Shown here piece after piece: positions 41,530 to 50,840 of a stretch of DNA of 64,000 bases. The notes beneath the pieces are model-generated. The model saw only the letters and a program-made list of their open reading frames with translations. It made no database searches and had not been told where the DNA came from. How positions within the stretch are numbered: position 1 is the stretch's first letter; each line of letters opens with the position of its first letter. This DNA comes from JAUCQB01 sp964586235 (GTDB lineage: Bacteria; Planctomycetota; Phycisphaerae; UBA1845; PWPN01): NCBI GenBank assembly GCA_964586235.1, contig CAZPIO010000003.1:1-64000 (forward strand), in the 5' to 3' direction. A program made the position numbers and the translations under genes.

Positions 41530-43653
41530 TCATTTACGATTCCTCACAGGGGCTGCCGGACGTGAGCCTTCCTGCATGAGCGTTTTCACGTTCGTGGCGA
41601 ACTGAGATGCATAGCGTTCCTGCAATTGCCGACGAAGTTCCCTATCAGCCGTGACCACGATGAGCCGGGTCACGTCCACCTGGCCGAGATCGAGGCTTAC
41701 CTGCGAGCCGGTGGACGCCCATTTCACATCGGCGGTGCCCTGACTGGTAACCTCGAAGACACTGGCCGGTTTCATCCAGGCCGGCACCTTCATGCTGACG
41801 GCGGCTTTTCCGACGGGTCGGATGTTGGTTCCTTTCTCGTCGTTGGTGTACTGATCGTTAACCACCAGGAGAACAATCGTATCCAGCCCTGCCAGGAGGG
41901 TCCGCGTCCACAGGGGATCTTTGGTCTGAACAGGCACCTCGGCCGGACAACTATTCAACAGCACGGGACCAACAGTGCGGATTTCGCCCCCCAGCAGGCC
42001 GATCTCTTTGTATAGGGCGGCGGCCCCGGGATCTTTGTCCTCAACGGCCGCGCCGACGCCGTATGCGAACTTTTCGCCCTTGTCAGCCGGCGTGTACCAC
42101 CAGTAGGACAGGCCCTTGGCCCCGGCGCCCAGAGCATAGAAGACCTCGATCCGCTTCTCCGGCGGAGTCGCGAAGCGGAAGCGGCGTTTCTCCTTGTTGT
42201 CCACGTGACAACTGGCGTACAGGATGATGTGCAGGGGATGAGGCTCGCAGGCCGACTGGCAGACGTCAGCCACCGCGTACACATAGGTCGCCTTGCTGTA
42301 GACCTTGATCCGCTCGGGGTGCTCCTGATACGCCGTCCGCAAACGGTTCTGGTAATACGGGTCGGCCGCGAGCACGTCGGGCACCTGCCCGTAGATGTAC
42401 CAGTTCTGCGGCTTGTAGGTCATATCCACGTTGAGCAATTGCAGGTGGCCGGCATCCGCTTTGCGCAACTCGCCGGATCGCTGGAGCGTCCACATCGCCA
42501 GGGCCCCGATCTTCTTGTTCTCGGGGATGCCCTCGAAGCGGAAATCGGCACAGTCCGGCTCATCGTGGATGAAGAACAGGTACGGGTCCTTCTGGCCCCA
42601 TTTCTCAGGCTCGTCAATGACCGTGCGAAAACCCAGCGCTTTGCTGTGCCGCTGGCCGTCCGGACTCTTGTGGTACGCCTGGACCGCCGCCGAACCCGCC
42701 TGCGGCATCTGCACGTTGATGTTGTGGGCGACCAGTTCGTTCACGTAGCTCCGGCCCACGCTGATGTCGTCCGCCTTGCTCTGCTTGCCGCCCCACATGC
42801 CGTAGGCGAATTCGTCGGCCCATACTCGAACGCCCGCCGAGGCCACCGCGCCGTCGTCATAGACACCCTGAACGCAGTGGAAGGAGGCGACCGGCAAGGG
42901 CTTGGTCAGGCTGACCACTGCGGGCATCACGTCGGCTTCCGCGTCCCGTCCGACCACGGCGAGACTGCCCACATCGATCCCGTCGACGAGTATTTTCGCC
43001 GGCGCAGCCCCTCTACGGCCCGGGTAGCGAAAGTAGAGAAACAACATATCTCGCCGCTCGTCAAACGAAGCCCCCGCCACCCGCGGGTGCCGGTCCCGGA
43101 TCTGAACCGAAGCCGCGATCCGGCCGCCCGCGTGCTGGAGGGCCAGCGGCAGGGTTGGCCGCTTGGGCACCTGCCGCAACCGAACGACAACTTCGCCGGT
43201 TCCCCCGGGTGCAATCCGCACCGGATCGACCTTCCACCAGATGGGCTCGCCCAGCGAAATGAGCCGATCCATCATGTCCCGCGGCAGATTGGCGAAGTAG
43301 ATGCTCGCGGGCTTGCGGTTCTTCCGCTGTTCGGAAAAAACGATCACCCGTTTGAGGCTGATACCGTCCAGCAAGACATCTTCGATCGCCAGCGGCTCGG
43401 CCGAGTTGTTCTTAAGGTAGACATGCACTGATCCGCCGAGCGGCTCCTTGAATCCCTCATATCTGGTATTGTCAATCTCGCCGTCCGGAGTCGTCCAGCC
43501 CTCGTGCCAGTAGATAGCGTAGTCGGGAAACGCCTCATCGGGACGGAAATGGGCATCCAAGAGGACGTGCTTGGGAACCATGGCCGGCGCGGACGCGGCC
43601 AGCGTCATCACAATCGCCGCAACGCAGTTGCGGTTCGCCGTTATTCCATGCAT
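41530..43653 (-). CDS. Large secreted protein, glycosidase-like barrel, unknown family
   Basis: About 707 residues from an ATG (MHGITANR) followed by a signal peptide ending near SAPA. The N-terminal 200 residues look like beta-sandwich domains (GGSVHVYLKNNSAEPLAIED); the middle (about 290-560) resembles a TIM-barrel glycoside hydrolase (FFIHDEPDCADFRF, DVLAADPYYQNR, GAGAKGLSYWWYTP). HDEPD contains acidic residues suited to catalysis. The C-terminus is a beta domain. The family could not be named; DUF4091-like or GH42-related are possibilities. It is followed, on the same strand, by the fucosidase. Confidence 0.6.
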   Translation of the reverse strand: MHGITANRNCVAAIVMTLAASAPAMVPKHVLLDAHFRPDEAFPDYAIYWHEGWTTPDGEIDNTRYEGFKEPLGGSVHVYLKNNSAEPLAIEDVLLDGISLKRVIVFSEQRKNRKPASIYFANLPRDMMDRLISLGEPIWWKVDPVRIAPGGTGEVVVRLRQVPKRPTLPLALQHAGGRIAASVQIRDRHPRVAGASFDERRDMLFLYFRYPGRRGAAPAKILVDGIDVGSLAVVGRDAEADVMPAVVSLTKPLPVASFHCVQGVYDDGAVASAGVRVWADEFAYGMWGGKQSKADDISVGRSYVNELVAHNINVQMPQAGSAAVQAYHKSPDGQRHSKALGFRTVIDEPEKWGQKDPYLFFIHDEPDCADFRFEGIPENKKIGALAMWTLQRSGELRKADAGHLQLLNVDMTYKPQNWYIYGQVPDVLAADPYYQNRLRTAYQEHPERIKVYSKATYVYAVADVCQSACEPHPLHIILYASCHVDNKEKRRFRFATPPEKRIEVFYALGAGAKGLSYWWYTPADKGEKFAYGVGAAVEDKDPGAAALYKEIGLLGGEIRTVGPVLLNSCPAEVPVQTKDPLWTRTLLAGLDTIVLLVVNDQYTNDEKGTNIRPVGKAAVSMKVPAWMKPASVFEVTSQGTADVKWASTGSQVSLDLGQVDVTRLIVVTADRELRRQLQERYASQFATNVKTLMQEGSRPAAPVRNRK

Positions 43654-43714
43654 CGACCAACCCTCGTTAAGCGGTATTTCATGCTGGTAGCCACTGGGCC
43701 CATCGCCCGGCATC

Positions 43715-46402
43715 TCATTGCGGCGCCTTGGGCGGATGCCCGATCAGCTTCGGATTGCGGGCAGTGCGCATGTAAGCCCGCTTACCCTGGGGAACCACGG
43801 TGTCAAAACTCCTGAGCGCCTGAACAGGCGGAACGGTTTGCCCGGTGCGCAGTCGCATGGTGACGATCTGCTGCGGCCGGACGGCAAACTCGTACCGCTG
43901 ACCCGGCGGAAGCGCCTCGGGCTTTCGGCCCAGGAGGTCCGTGAGTGCGGCGGTTGTGTGCGGGAGGTTCACCTTTGCCCACGCACGGCCGTCCTTGCCC
44001 AGGCATTCCACCAGCCTCATCTCGATCTGATCGAAATCGCATCGCAGTGCTTCGACAATGACGTTGTCTGACGTCTCGACAAACGACTTCGATACCGACT
44101 CGGGGCAACCGGCGGCGACGATTACGGGACTGTTGTACTCCCACGCCAGCCGCGCGACGTTCACCCCATCCCAGTCCCGCTCGTGAGGGAGGATGGCATA
44201 GGCGTAGCTCTGCTTTCGCTGATCACCCATCCAGGTTGCGGGGAACTTGAAGTAGGTCTCGCAGACGTTGTGGAGCAGCAGGATCGCGGTCTTGCCGACG
44301 AGTTCGCGCCCGGTTACGCCCCGGTCGAGAATGGCCAGTCCGCCGCCGCTCCTGAACGAATAGTCCGACCAGCGGATAGCGGGCAGGATACCCTTGGTGA
44401 CTGCGGTCACGCCTGGGACTCCGTTGACGCAATCGCCACGAGAAAACCCGTAGGGAATGCCGCGACGCATCTCGGTGACATCGTCGGCCAAGGGGAACTC
44501 GACCGAGAGGACGGTTTTTTCGTGCAGGCCGTTGGTCTCGGTCACAAAATCGATGCGCGGCGATTCGTTGTAGAAGCGGATGACCCGCCGCAACTCGCCC
44601 CCTCCGTGAAACGGACCGCGCATCTCGACGATCGTAGCCAGCTTACCGGTTGTGACCGTGATGAAGGGTGCGTGCTGGTTCGAATTCGCCAGCAGCTTGC
44701 GTTTTGCCTTCTCCGGCACAAAGTGCGGGTCACCTTTCTCTTCCGCCAGACAGACATTCGCCGGGCCGCCGAGCATCTCCCGACCGGAGGGTTTTACTCT
44801 CAGGCTGACCAGCGCCCCGGTGGCCGCGTCGAGCTTCGCGAAATAGTGCGGCGTCTCGATGACATCGGGCAAGGCGGTCCTGGCCGGCGGCAGCCAACCC
44901 GCCTGTTCCAGTCTGCCAGCAGCGAGGCCCACGGACGGCAGCGGCATCCTGGCCAGCAGCGTCGGGCCGTCTTCGAGCAACTGGCAGTCCACACCTGCCA
45001 GCACTCGGCCCGGCGGCAGGGTCAGTTCCACGGGCCCTTTTCTCGCCCAGTTCACCGGGTTGAACAGCGTCACGGCGTCTGGGTCCTGTCTCACGAGGCT
45101 GCCAGAAGCTGCCCCGTTGGATGCCGCGACGACCGAATCGACATATTCGAAGCGGTCGCAGGTATCCCAGCTTTCCCTGTCGCGGAACGAGCCGTCCACG
45201 GCAACGCCCCAGAGGATGTTGCGGTCCATGTTCAGTGCCATGAGCAGCCAGGCGTTGGCGAACTCCTGGGAAGGATAGGCAACAGAACCGGTGAGCGTGG
45301 CAATCGTGGCCAAGGCCTCGGCCGCCTGCAAGCCATGCTCCGCACGGCGATACCATTGCTTGACGATCGGCATGTTCATCCAGAAGGACGTCCAGCCGTA
45401 GATGGCCGATCCGCTAGTAACCGTGGGAATCTGGTACTGGCCGGCCCGGAGGGGGGGCAGGATCACGTCGAGATAGTCGCTCGGTGTTGCCATGCGCAGT
45501 TGCAGATCCGGCGCTGCCTTGTTCCAGGCGGCAATCAGCTCGGCTGGGTAGTTTTCATAGCGGAATGGCCCCGAGTAGTCCTGCTCGCCGCCCAGGAGCA
45601 GGATGGGCGCGCCCATCGGGAATCTCTTTCTATTCTCCCGAACCTTATTAATCACGTTGCGCAGAGCGTCCGGAGCCAGCGGCGTCCGGCTCTCGAACAC
45701 GCCGGCGAAGCTTGGATCGCAGTAGTGGCCCGTGCTGACGGCCAAGGCTCTTGTGCCGTCAGGCGACTGGATCCAGTGCAAGGTGACTTCCTGTCTGGGG
45801 CCGTGCGGCGCGCCGCTGGGCTGGGTCATTGCGCCCGTCGGGTTGTATCGGCAGTAGACGAAAGCATCGAGGCCCAGCCCGGATACGATCTGGGCCATTT
45901 GCTCGTGCCAGCCGCACGTGTCAATCATCCAGCAGAACCGCGGCTGCAGGTCCATAATCTGCCTGTACCATCGCAGACCTTGCACTCCCTGCTGCACCAG
46001 GGCCTCGCCGCCCGACAGGCTGATGGTCGGCTCCAGAACGAATGCGTTGACGCACTCGACCCGGCCTTCTTTCACTCGCTGCCGGAGTTCGTCGAACCGC
46101 TTCGGCTCGTACTCCATCATCGTGATCAGATGGGGGATCTCCGAGAACGCAAACTTGTAGCTCGGGTCCTTCGCGACGCGATCGAGATGGGCCAGGTAGG
46201 TGTACAAGCAGTAGTTGCGTTCTTCGCTGTAGCGGGCCAGCCAGCCCATGCACCCGGGATGGAAGTTCGGGACCAGGTACAGGGTCGTCGGCTGCTCGGA
46301 TGAAACCGAACCGATGTTGACGGCCTCGGCGGCCCAGGCAGCCGGAGCCAGGCAACAGCAGATCAGCACACCCGCCAGAGCCATACGGTTCGTCGTTCTC
46401 AT
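43715..46402 (-). CDS. GH38-like alpha-mannosidase, secreted
   Basis: An 895-residue protein with a signal peptide (to about residue 24, AWAA). The N-terminal barrel follows the GH38 plan: YLVPNFHPGCMGWL replaces the family's H-x-D...GW zinc motif, FAFSEIPHLI follows, and the catalytic Asp lies in CWMIDTCGWHEQMAQI. The C-terminal beta-rich half (from about 520) contains RRVIRFYNESPRIDF and FPLADDVTEMRRGIPYGF. Family members hydrolyse alpha-mannosides using zinc. The first zinc-site Asp appears replaced by Cys, so activity or metal use may differ from the standard. Confidence 0.7.
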   Translation of the reverse strand: MRTTNRMALAGVLICCCLAPAAWAAEAVNIGSVSSEQPTTLYLVPNFHPGCMGWLARYSEERNYCLYTYLAHLDRVAKDPSYKFAFSEIPHLITMMEYEPKRFDELRQRVKEGRVECVNAFVLEPTISLSGGEALVQQGVQGLRWYRQIMDLQPRFCWMIDTCGWHEQMAQIVSGLGLDAFVYCRYNPTGAMTQPSGAPHGPRQEVTLHWIQSPDGTRALAVSTGHYCDPSFAGVFESRTPLAPDALRNVINKVRENRKRFPMGAPILLLGGEQDYSGPFRYENYPAELIAAWNKAAPDLQLRMATPSDYLDVILPPLRAGQYQIPTVTSGSAIYGWTSFWMNMPIVKQWYRRAEHGLQAAEALATIATLTGSVAYPSQEFANAWLLMALNMDRNILWGVAVDGSFRDRESWDTCDRFEYVDSVVAASNGAASGSLVRQDPDAVTLFNPVNWARKGPVELTLPPGRVLAGVDCQLLEDGPTLLARMPLPSVGLAAGRLEQAGWLPPARTALPDVIETPHYFAKLDAATGALVSLRVKPSGREMLGGPANVCLAEEKGDPHFVPEKAKRKLLANSNQHAPFITVTTGKLATIVEMRGPFHGGGELRRVIRFYNESPRIDFVTETNGLHEKTVLSVEFPLADDVTEMRRGIPYGFSRGDCVNGVPGVTAVTKGILPAIRWSDYSFRSGGGLAILDRGVTGRELVGKTAILLLHNVCETYFKFPATWMGDQRKQSYAYAILPHERDWDGVNVARLAWEYNSPVIVAAGCPESVSKSFVETSDNVIVEALRCDFDQIEMRLVECLGKDGRAWAKVNLPHTTAALTDLLGRKPEALPPGQRYEFAVRPQQIVTMRLRTGQTVPPVQALRSFDTVVPQGKRAYMRTARNPKLIGHPPKAPQ

Positions 46403-46449
46403 GCAGTCGCTCTCCAGTCATGATCGCCCATCAACAGGCACGGTGACTT

Positions 46450-47991
46450 TCAGCGTACCGTGAACGAATACAGATGACCGGGCGGCGTCACAGTAAACCG
46501 CAACCTGAAGGGCTTGCCGCGGGCCAGGTCACCCAGTGCCCTGCCCTCGAATCGAACCCGGTGATGCAGGGAGTCACCCGAGACGGCTGTTTCACCCAGC
46601 ACCTTGCCATCGACATCCATTGCAGCCACTGAAACCGGACCGGTTGCATTGATGGTCAGATCGTCGCCGGTCGTCAACAGCGGTTTGGTGGTCAGCGTGC
46701 CGTCAACCACCGACACGAATCCATCGATTCGCAGCCGGGCTCTGAAGATACCGCCTCCGAAAATGCGCTTGTCCGGCGGTGCGTTCTTGCCCCAGGACGA
46801 AGCACTGTAGTAGTAGATCAGCTCATCGCCGATCCGCAGCGGGCCCTGGCTGAACTCGCTCATGTAGCCGCCGTCGTTACGGCCGTTGTTGCCGCCCTGC
46901 CTGCCGTTCGGGATGAAGACTTCCGGCACACCGGAATCGTTCTTGAACGGCACTTTGTGCCAGTTGAGCCCGTCACGGCCGGCGACGAGCTTGAAGAACG
47001 CGCAGCCGTTTTCGGAATAGGAATAATCGCCCTGGCCGTGCCAGATTTTCAGGCCGCCGAGCCACATCGATTCGTACCGCCAGGCGGTGCTGGCATAAAA
47101 CTCGTCGGCAGGCTCGTTGCCGCCGGCCTGGGCGGCCGGGGGAAGCAGCGCGATCCGCGTGAGACGACTGGTATCAACCGGCGTATCGAGCCGATCGAGA
47201 AACGCATAGGCACGGCTGCGCAGGTTGCTGCCCGCCGGACCGACCTTCTCGTTGGTGAAGAACTTGAAGATACCGAGAAAACGGTTGTCGATCGGATCGT
47301 GATAGAACAGGGTCACGTCGCCCGGTCCGTAGACCACCTTGCCATCCTGTTCGACTCGCTGGGCACTGGTGTCGCCCGGCCCGGCCCAGGCGTTGACCAC
47401 GAAGTTGAGCCGGTCCCACTTGCGGCCGTCACCGGAGCGCACGTAGTAGATGCCCTCGCGATTGGGGCCATAGTTGGCGTAGTAGAGCCAGCCCTTGTAA
47501 GGCCACTCGGCATCCCGGGTGTCGTAGAAGCATGAGAACACGTCGATGCCGGGTTTGCCGACCGCACCGGACTCCTTCTCCGGCGGCGGGGCGAAGGTGA
47601 TCTCTTCGAACTTGCCACCCTCGCCGGTGTCCCAGTTCAGGCCGTCGTCAGAGGTGAAGCGGTACATGTGCCGCTCGACAAAACCCTGGGAGAACATCAC
47701 GTACTTCTTCAGCCTGGTGTCGAAAACGATGCTGCCGTAGGCAAGGATGGTCGTGCGGGGCTCAGGGGCGGCGATGACCGGCTCGTTCCCGCCGTTATCC
47801 TTCGCGGGGCAGTGGAGGCGCCGCTCAAGGCCGTGCTGCGTGTCGATGATTTCGTCATCGATGAACAATTGAGCCACACCTGGTTTGAGGCGAACGATGG
47901 GACCCCCGCGCTCATCTCCAGCCAAGGCCGCACACCCGTACAAGGCCAGAACAACGCCCGCAGCGGCCTGACCGATCAGCCGTTGCAGCAT
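46450..47991 (-). CDS. Secreted five-bladed propeller glycosidase-like protein
   Basis: A 513-residue protein with a signal peptide (VVLALYGCAALAGD). After a FIDDEIIDTQHGLERRLH segment, common to a group of Planctomycetota secreted proteins, it has propeller-like repeats: MYRFTSDDGLNWD, YYVRSGDGRKWDRLNFV, FFKLVAGRDGLNWHKV and a final strand-rich domain (KPFRLRFTV) that may bind carbohydrate. The fold resembles GH32/GH43 clans, but catalytic residues could not be placed. It lies just upstream of the GH38-like gene on the same strand, with 47 bases between them. Confidence 0.65.
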   Translation of the reverse strand: MLQRLIGQAAAGVVLALYGCAALAGDERGGPIVRLKPGVAQLFIDDEIIDTQHGLERRLHCPAKDNGGNEPVIAAPEPRTTILAYGSIVFDTRLKKYVMFSQGFVERHMYRFTSDDGLNWDTGEGGKFEEITFAPPPEKESGAVGKPGIDVFSCFYDTRDAEWPYKGWLYYANYGPNREGIYYVRSGDGRKWDRLNFVVNAWAGPGDTSAQRVEQDGKVVYGPGDVTLFYHDPIDNRFLGIFKFFTNEKVGPAGSNLRSRAYAFLDRLDTPVDTSRLTRIALLPPAAQAGGNEPADEFYASTAWRYESMWLGGLKIWHGQGDYSYSENGCAFFKLVAGRDGLNWHKVPFKNDSGVPEVFIPNGRQGGNNGRNDGGYMSEFSQGPLRIGDELIYYYSASSWGKNAPPDKRIFGGGIFRARLRIDGFVSVVDGTLTTKPLLTTGDDLTINATGPVSVAAMDVDGKVLGETAVSGDSLHHRVRFEGRALGDLARGKPFRLRFTVTPPGHLYSFTVR

Positions 47992-48095
47992 GACAGCACC
48001 TCCTGTACCAAGACGACCACAGGTCGGTCAGTCTACACAGATCAGCCAGTTGTGCCAACAGACCGATCGTGAAATGCGCAACGACATGCGAAGGT

Positions 48096-49301
48096 TCAAC
48101 TCGTAAGGCGGTCCCACAGGATCAGCGTGTCCTCCGGGGCGGGCCAATCGCCTTCGGACATGTCCTGTCCGCGCACCCGGGGCTGGAAGATCAGGCAGGT
48201 CCGGGCGGCACCCAGGCAGGCGGCCGTCCGTTCGAGGTAGGCAGGCACTGACTCGCCCGGTTCGCGGACCGGGCCGCCGTAGCAGAACTTGCCCATGGCG
48301 GTGAGTCTGGGGAACAGTGTGGCGAAGTCGTAGTACTCCGGTTCGCCGAAGTTGATGCCTTTGATCTCCGGCGCCCCGAGATAGGCGTCGAGTTGATGGG
48401 AGATGTTGCCGCAACTGTGTATCCAGCCGCCGCCGAAGGGCTGCATGCACTGCCGCACGTAGGGCAGCGAGTACTGCACGTAGTGTTCCGGCGAGAGCAT
48501 GATGCTCACGTCATCCACCACGCGAACACCGCCGCCGACCATGTACATGGCCCCGTGATAGCCGCCGTCGAGCGGTTCACCCAACTCCTGCTTGAATCGT
48601 TTCGTCAGGCGGATGAACACCTCGGTGACGGTCCGCATGAGGCGGTGGAAGTAGTCCTCCTCGTCGAGCATCTCCATGAACACATCCTGCTGACGAAGGA
48701 GGAACGCCGTGTTCATCGGCCCCTGGAGGTCCGGCATGAACACGTGAACGTCCGGGAATTGCTTGAGTGCGGCCCGGGCCATCTGGATGAATTCGATGAC
48801 TCGTGGAATCAAGCCCGCACGATCGAGATGATCGAGATCCACATGGGGCAGCGTTTCTTTCGCGGGCCGCTCGCTTACCCACGGCATGTCGTTTTCGCCC
48901 ATGTCTGTTTTGCAGCCGAAAACGCTCGCCAGCGTACCGACGCCGAAATTGGGGCGAAGCGAGAGCTGCGCATCGCTCGGGGTGCGGGCCCAGCCGATGA
49001 TGTCCCAGAGCGACTCGATAAGCATTTTGTGGGGATCTTCGAACTGCTCGCGGAAGGTGTAATGATCGAAGCCGCAGTACTCGGGCACCGGCCGCCCGCC
49101 GCGGAGCTGATGCTCGCAGAGGCGAAGGTGTTGCGGGCCAACCTTGTCCATCACCTGCCGCGATTCGCTGCGGCCGAGCAGGATGGGCACGCGATCCGGG
49201 GCCTGTCCCCTCCAGACAGCCTCCTGACGTTGACGGCCGACCTCGATCCGGGCCGAATCGAGGGTGAGCATGTCGAGCATCTGGTCGAGTGTCGGGTACA
49301 T
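48096..49301 (-). CDS. UroD/MtaA-like methyltransferase
   Basis: A 401-residue member of the uroporphyrinogen decarboxylase superfamily but not HemE: the HemE substrate signature is absent. The thiol-methyltransferase zinc motif His-x-Cys appears in GGWIHSCGN (about residue 305), and a further Cys lies in AARTCLIFQPR. MtaA/CmuA-type relatives move methyl groups between corrinoid or methoxy donors and thiols. The ATG (MYPTLDQ) was chosen; a longer frame starts at 49319. It is followed upstream by an MFS transporter (29 bp apart), so the two are likely co-expressed. Confidence 0.75.
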   Translation of the reverse strand: MYPTLDQMLDMLTLDSARIEVGRQRQEAVWRGQAPDRVPILLGRSESRQVMDKVGPQHLRLCEHQLRGGRPVPEYCGFDHYTFREQFEDPHKMLIESLWDIIGWARTPSDAQLSLRPNFGVGTLASVFGCKTDMGENDMPWVSERPAKETLPHVDLDHLDRAGLIPRVIEFIQMARAALKQFPDVHVFMPDLQGPMNTAFLLRQQDVFMEMLDEEDYFHRLMRTVTEVFIRLTKRFKQELGEPLDGGYHGAMYMVGGGVRVVDDVSIMLSPEHYVQYSLPYVRQCMQPFGGGWIHSCGNISHQLDAYLGAPEIKGINFGEPEYYDFATLFPRLTAMGKFCYGGPVREPGESVPAYLERTAACLGAARTCLIFQPRVRGQDMSEGDWPAPEDTLILWDRLTS

Positions 49302-49329
49302 GCAGAATCCGCTCTCCAATCGAGGCCCG

Positions 49330-50730
49330 CTATTCCTCGGGCAGCGGCTGGTCCTTCGTTTCGGGCGCCCAGATCAGCACGATCAGGCCCAGCAGGTAGA
49401 CGCCGGCCAGCACCGCCGCTCCCACGCGGAAGGGGTTTGCCACTTCCAGATGGCGCAGCCCATCGCGAATGCTGTTGCCCATGAGCATCACGGCGGCGGC
49501 CGACAACCGTGCGAGGTTGTACCCGAGAGCCGTACCGGTCGAGCGGAACCGCGTAGGGTAGATTTCCGGGAAATAAATGACAAAACCGCCCATGACACTG
49601 ATGGTGACGAAGCCCAGGGCCGGCAGCATCACGTAGGCCTGCCACTCCGACCGCAGGGTGAGAAAGACGAACACAGTGACCAGAAATGAACCGATAAACG
49701 CAGCCGCGAAGGTAGGTCGCCGTCCCCAGCGGGCGGCCAGGGTGGTGAACGTCAGGATGCCCAGGAAACCGGCGAGGTCCTGCAGCACCGAGGCCAGGGT
49801 TTTCACGTGCCCGATGTGGGCTTTCAGTTCGGGCGGGAGCTGCTGGCCGCGAAGGGCCGATGGAGTCAGCGCGTCGTTGATCAGTTCGGGCGAGAAGAAG
49901 GCCACGCCCCACACGCCGACGATGCCCGCCGTCGCCAGTCCCACCGCCACCAGTGAGTGACGTCGCCAGCGCGGATGGGCAAACATGCCCCTCAGGTCGC
50001 CGAGCTGGCGCCCCAGGTTCTCGCGGGCGGTCCTGCGGGCCTCCTGCCACTTTTCAGACTCCCGCAGGGTACGCATGATCAGGACCACCATCAGGGCGGG
50101 CAGCGCTCCGGCGAAGAAGACCAGCCGCCAGCCCGCCACACCCTGGCCGCCAAACACGCCTGCCAGCAGGCGCTGATCGGCGGGGAAAACCCAGCCAGCC
50201 AGGACAAGCCCCAGGATATTCCCGAACAGCGATAGCGCGGAAAACAGTCCCATGCTGAAGGTCCGGGCGTGCGCGGGCAGGGTCTCGGCGATCAGCGTGG
50301 CGGCCGTTGCGAACGCCCCCCCGATTCCGGCACCCATGACGAAGCGATAGAGGCAGAAATCGTACCAGTGCATGGCCAAACCGGACAGGCCGGTGCATGC
50401 CGAGTACACCAGCACGGCCACCGAAAGCGTACGCACGCGTCCCCAGCGGTCGCCGACGATCCCAAAGAACAGCCCGCCGACGGCCCAGCCGGCCATCATC
50501 GCCGCTGTCGCGTAATTCCCGTACAACTCCACCGCCTTATCGACCTGGGGCACGCCGAGCAGGTCCGCCAAGGCCGGAGCCCGGGCCAGCGAGAACATCC
50601 GCGAGTCCGCGCAATCGAACAGCCAGGCCATCGCCCCGACGGCGAACACCCACCACTGATACCTGCTGACACCCTGATACCACGCCAGCTTCGGCCCGGG
50701 GTCCGTGCCCATATCCGATCGATCCGCCAT
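49330..50730 (-). CDS. MFS transporter (sugar/sugar-acid type)
   Basis: A 466-residue, 12-helix Major Facilitator protein. The inter-helix 2-3 loop motif GIVGDRWGRVRTLS and RFVMGAGIGGAFATA (helix 5) are typical of the sugar-porter/metabolite-H+ families; the C-terminal half has ARWGRRPTF and YFPEIYPTRFRSTGTALGYN. The start with GGGAGG seven bases upstream (MADRSDMG) is preferred to a longer frame. It probably imports mono- or oligosaccharide products or sugar acids. It is flanked by UroD-like genes on both sides. Confidence 0.85.
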   Translation of the reverse strand: MADRSDMGTDPGPKLAWYQGVSRYQWWVFAVGAMAWLFDCADSRMFSLARAPALADLLGVPQVDKAVELYGNYATAAMMAGWAVGGLFFGIVGDRWGRVRTLSVAVLVYSACTGLSGLAMHWYDFCLYRFVMGAGIGGAFATAATLIAETLPAHARTFSMGLFSALSLFGNILGLVLAGWVFPADQRLLAGVFGGQGVAGWRLVFFAGALPALMVVLIMRTLRESEKWQEARRTARENLGRQLGDLRGMFAHPRWRRHSLVAVGLATAGIVGVWGVAFFSPELINDALTPSALRGQQLPPELKAHIGHVKTLASVLQDLAGFLGILTFTTLAARWGRRPTFAAAFIGSFLVTVFVFLTLRSEWQAYVMLPALGFVTISVMGGFVIYFPEIYPTRFRSTGTALGYNLARLSAAAVMLMGNSIRDGLRHLEVANPFRVGAAVLAGVYLLGLIVLIWAPETKDQPLPEE

Positions 50731-50840
50731 TCCAGACCTCCCAAGAAACGACTCGGCCGTCTCAGCCAATGTATCTCCGCAGGGTGCCCCATCCCTTTGA
50801 TCCGCGCAAGCGGGTCAAAGGGGTGGGGGATCGCACATTC

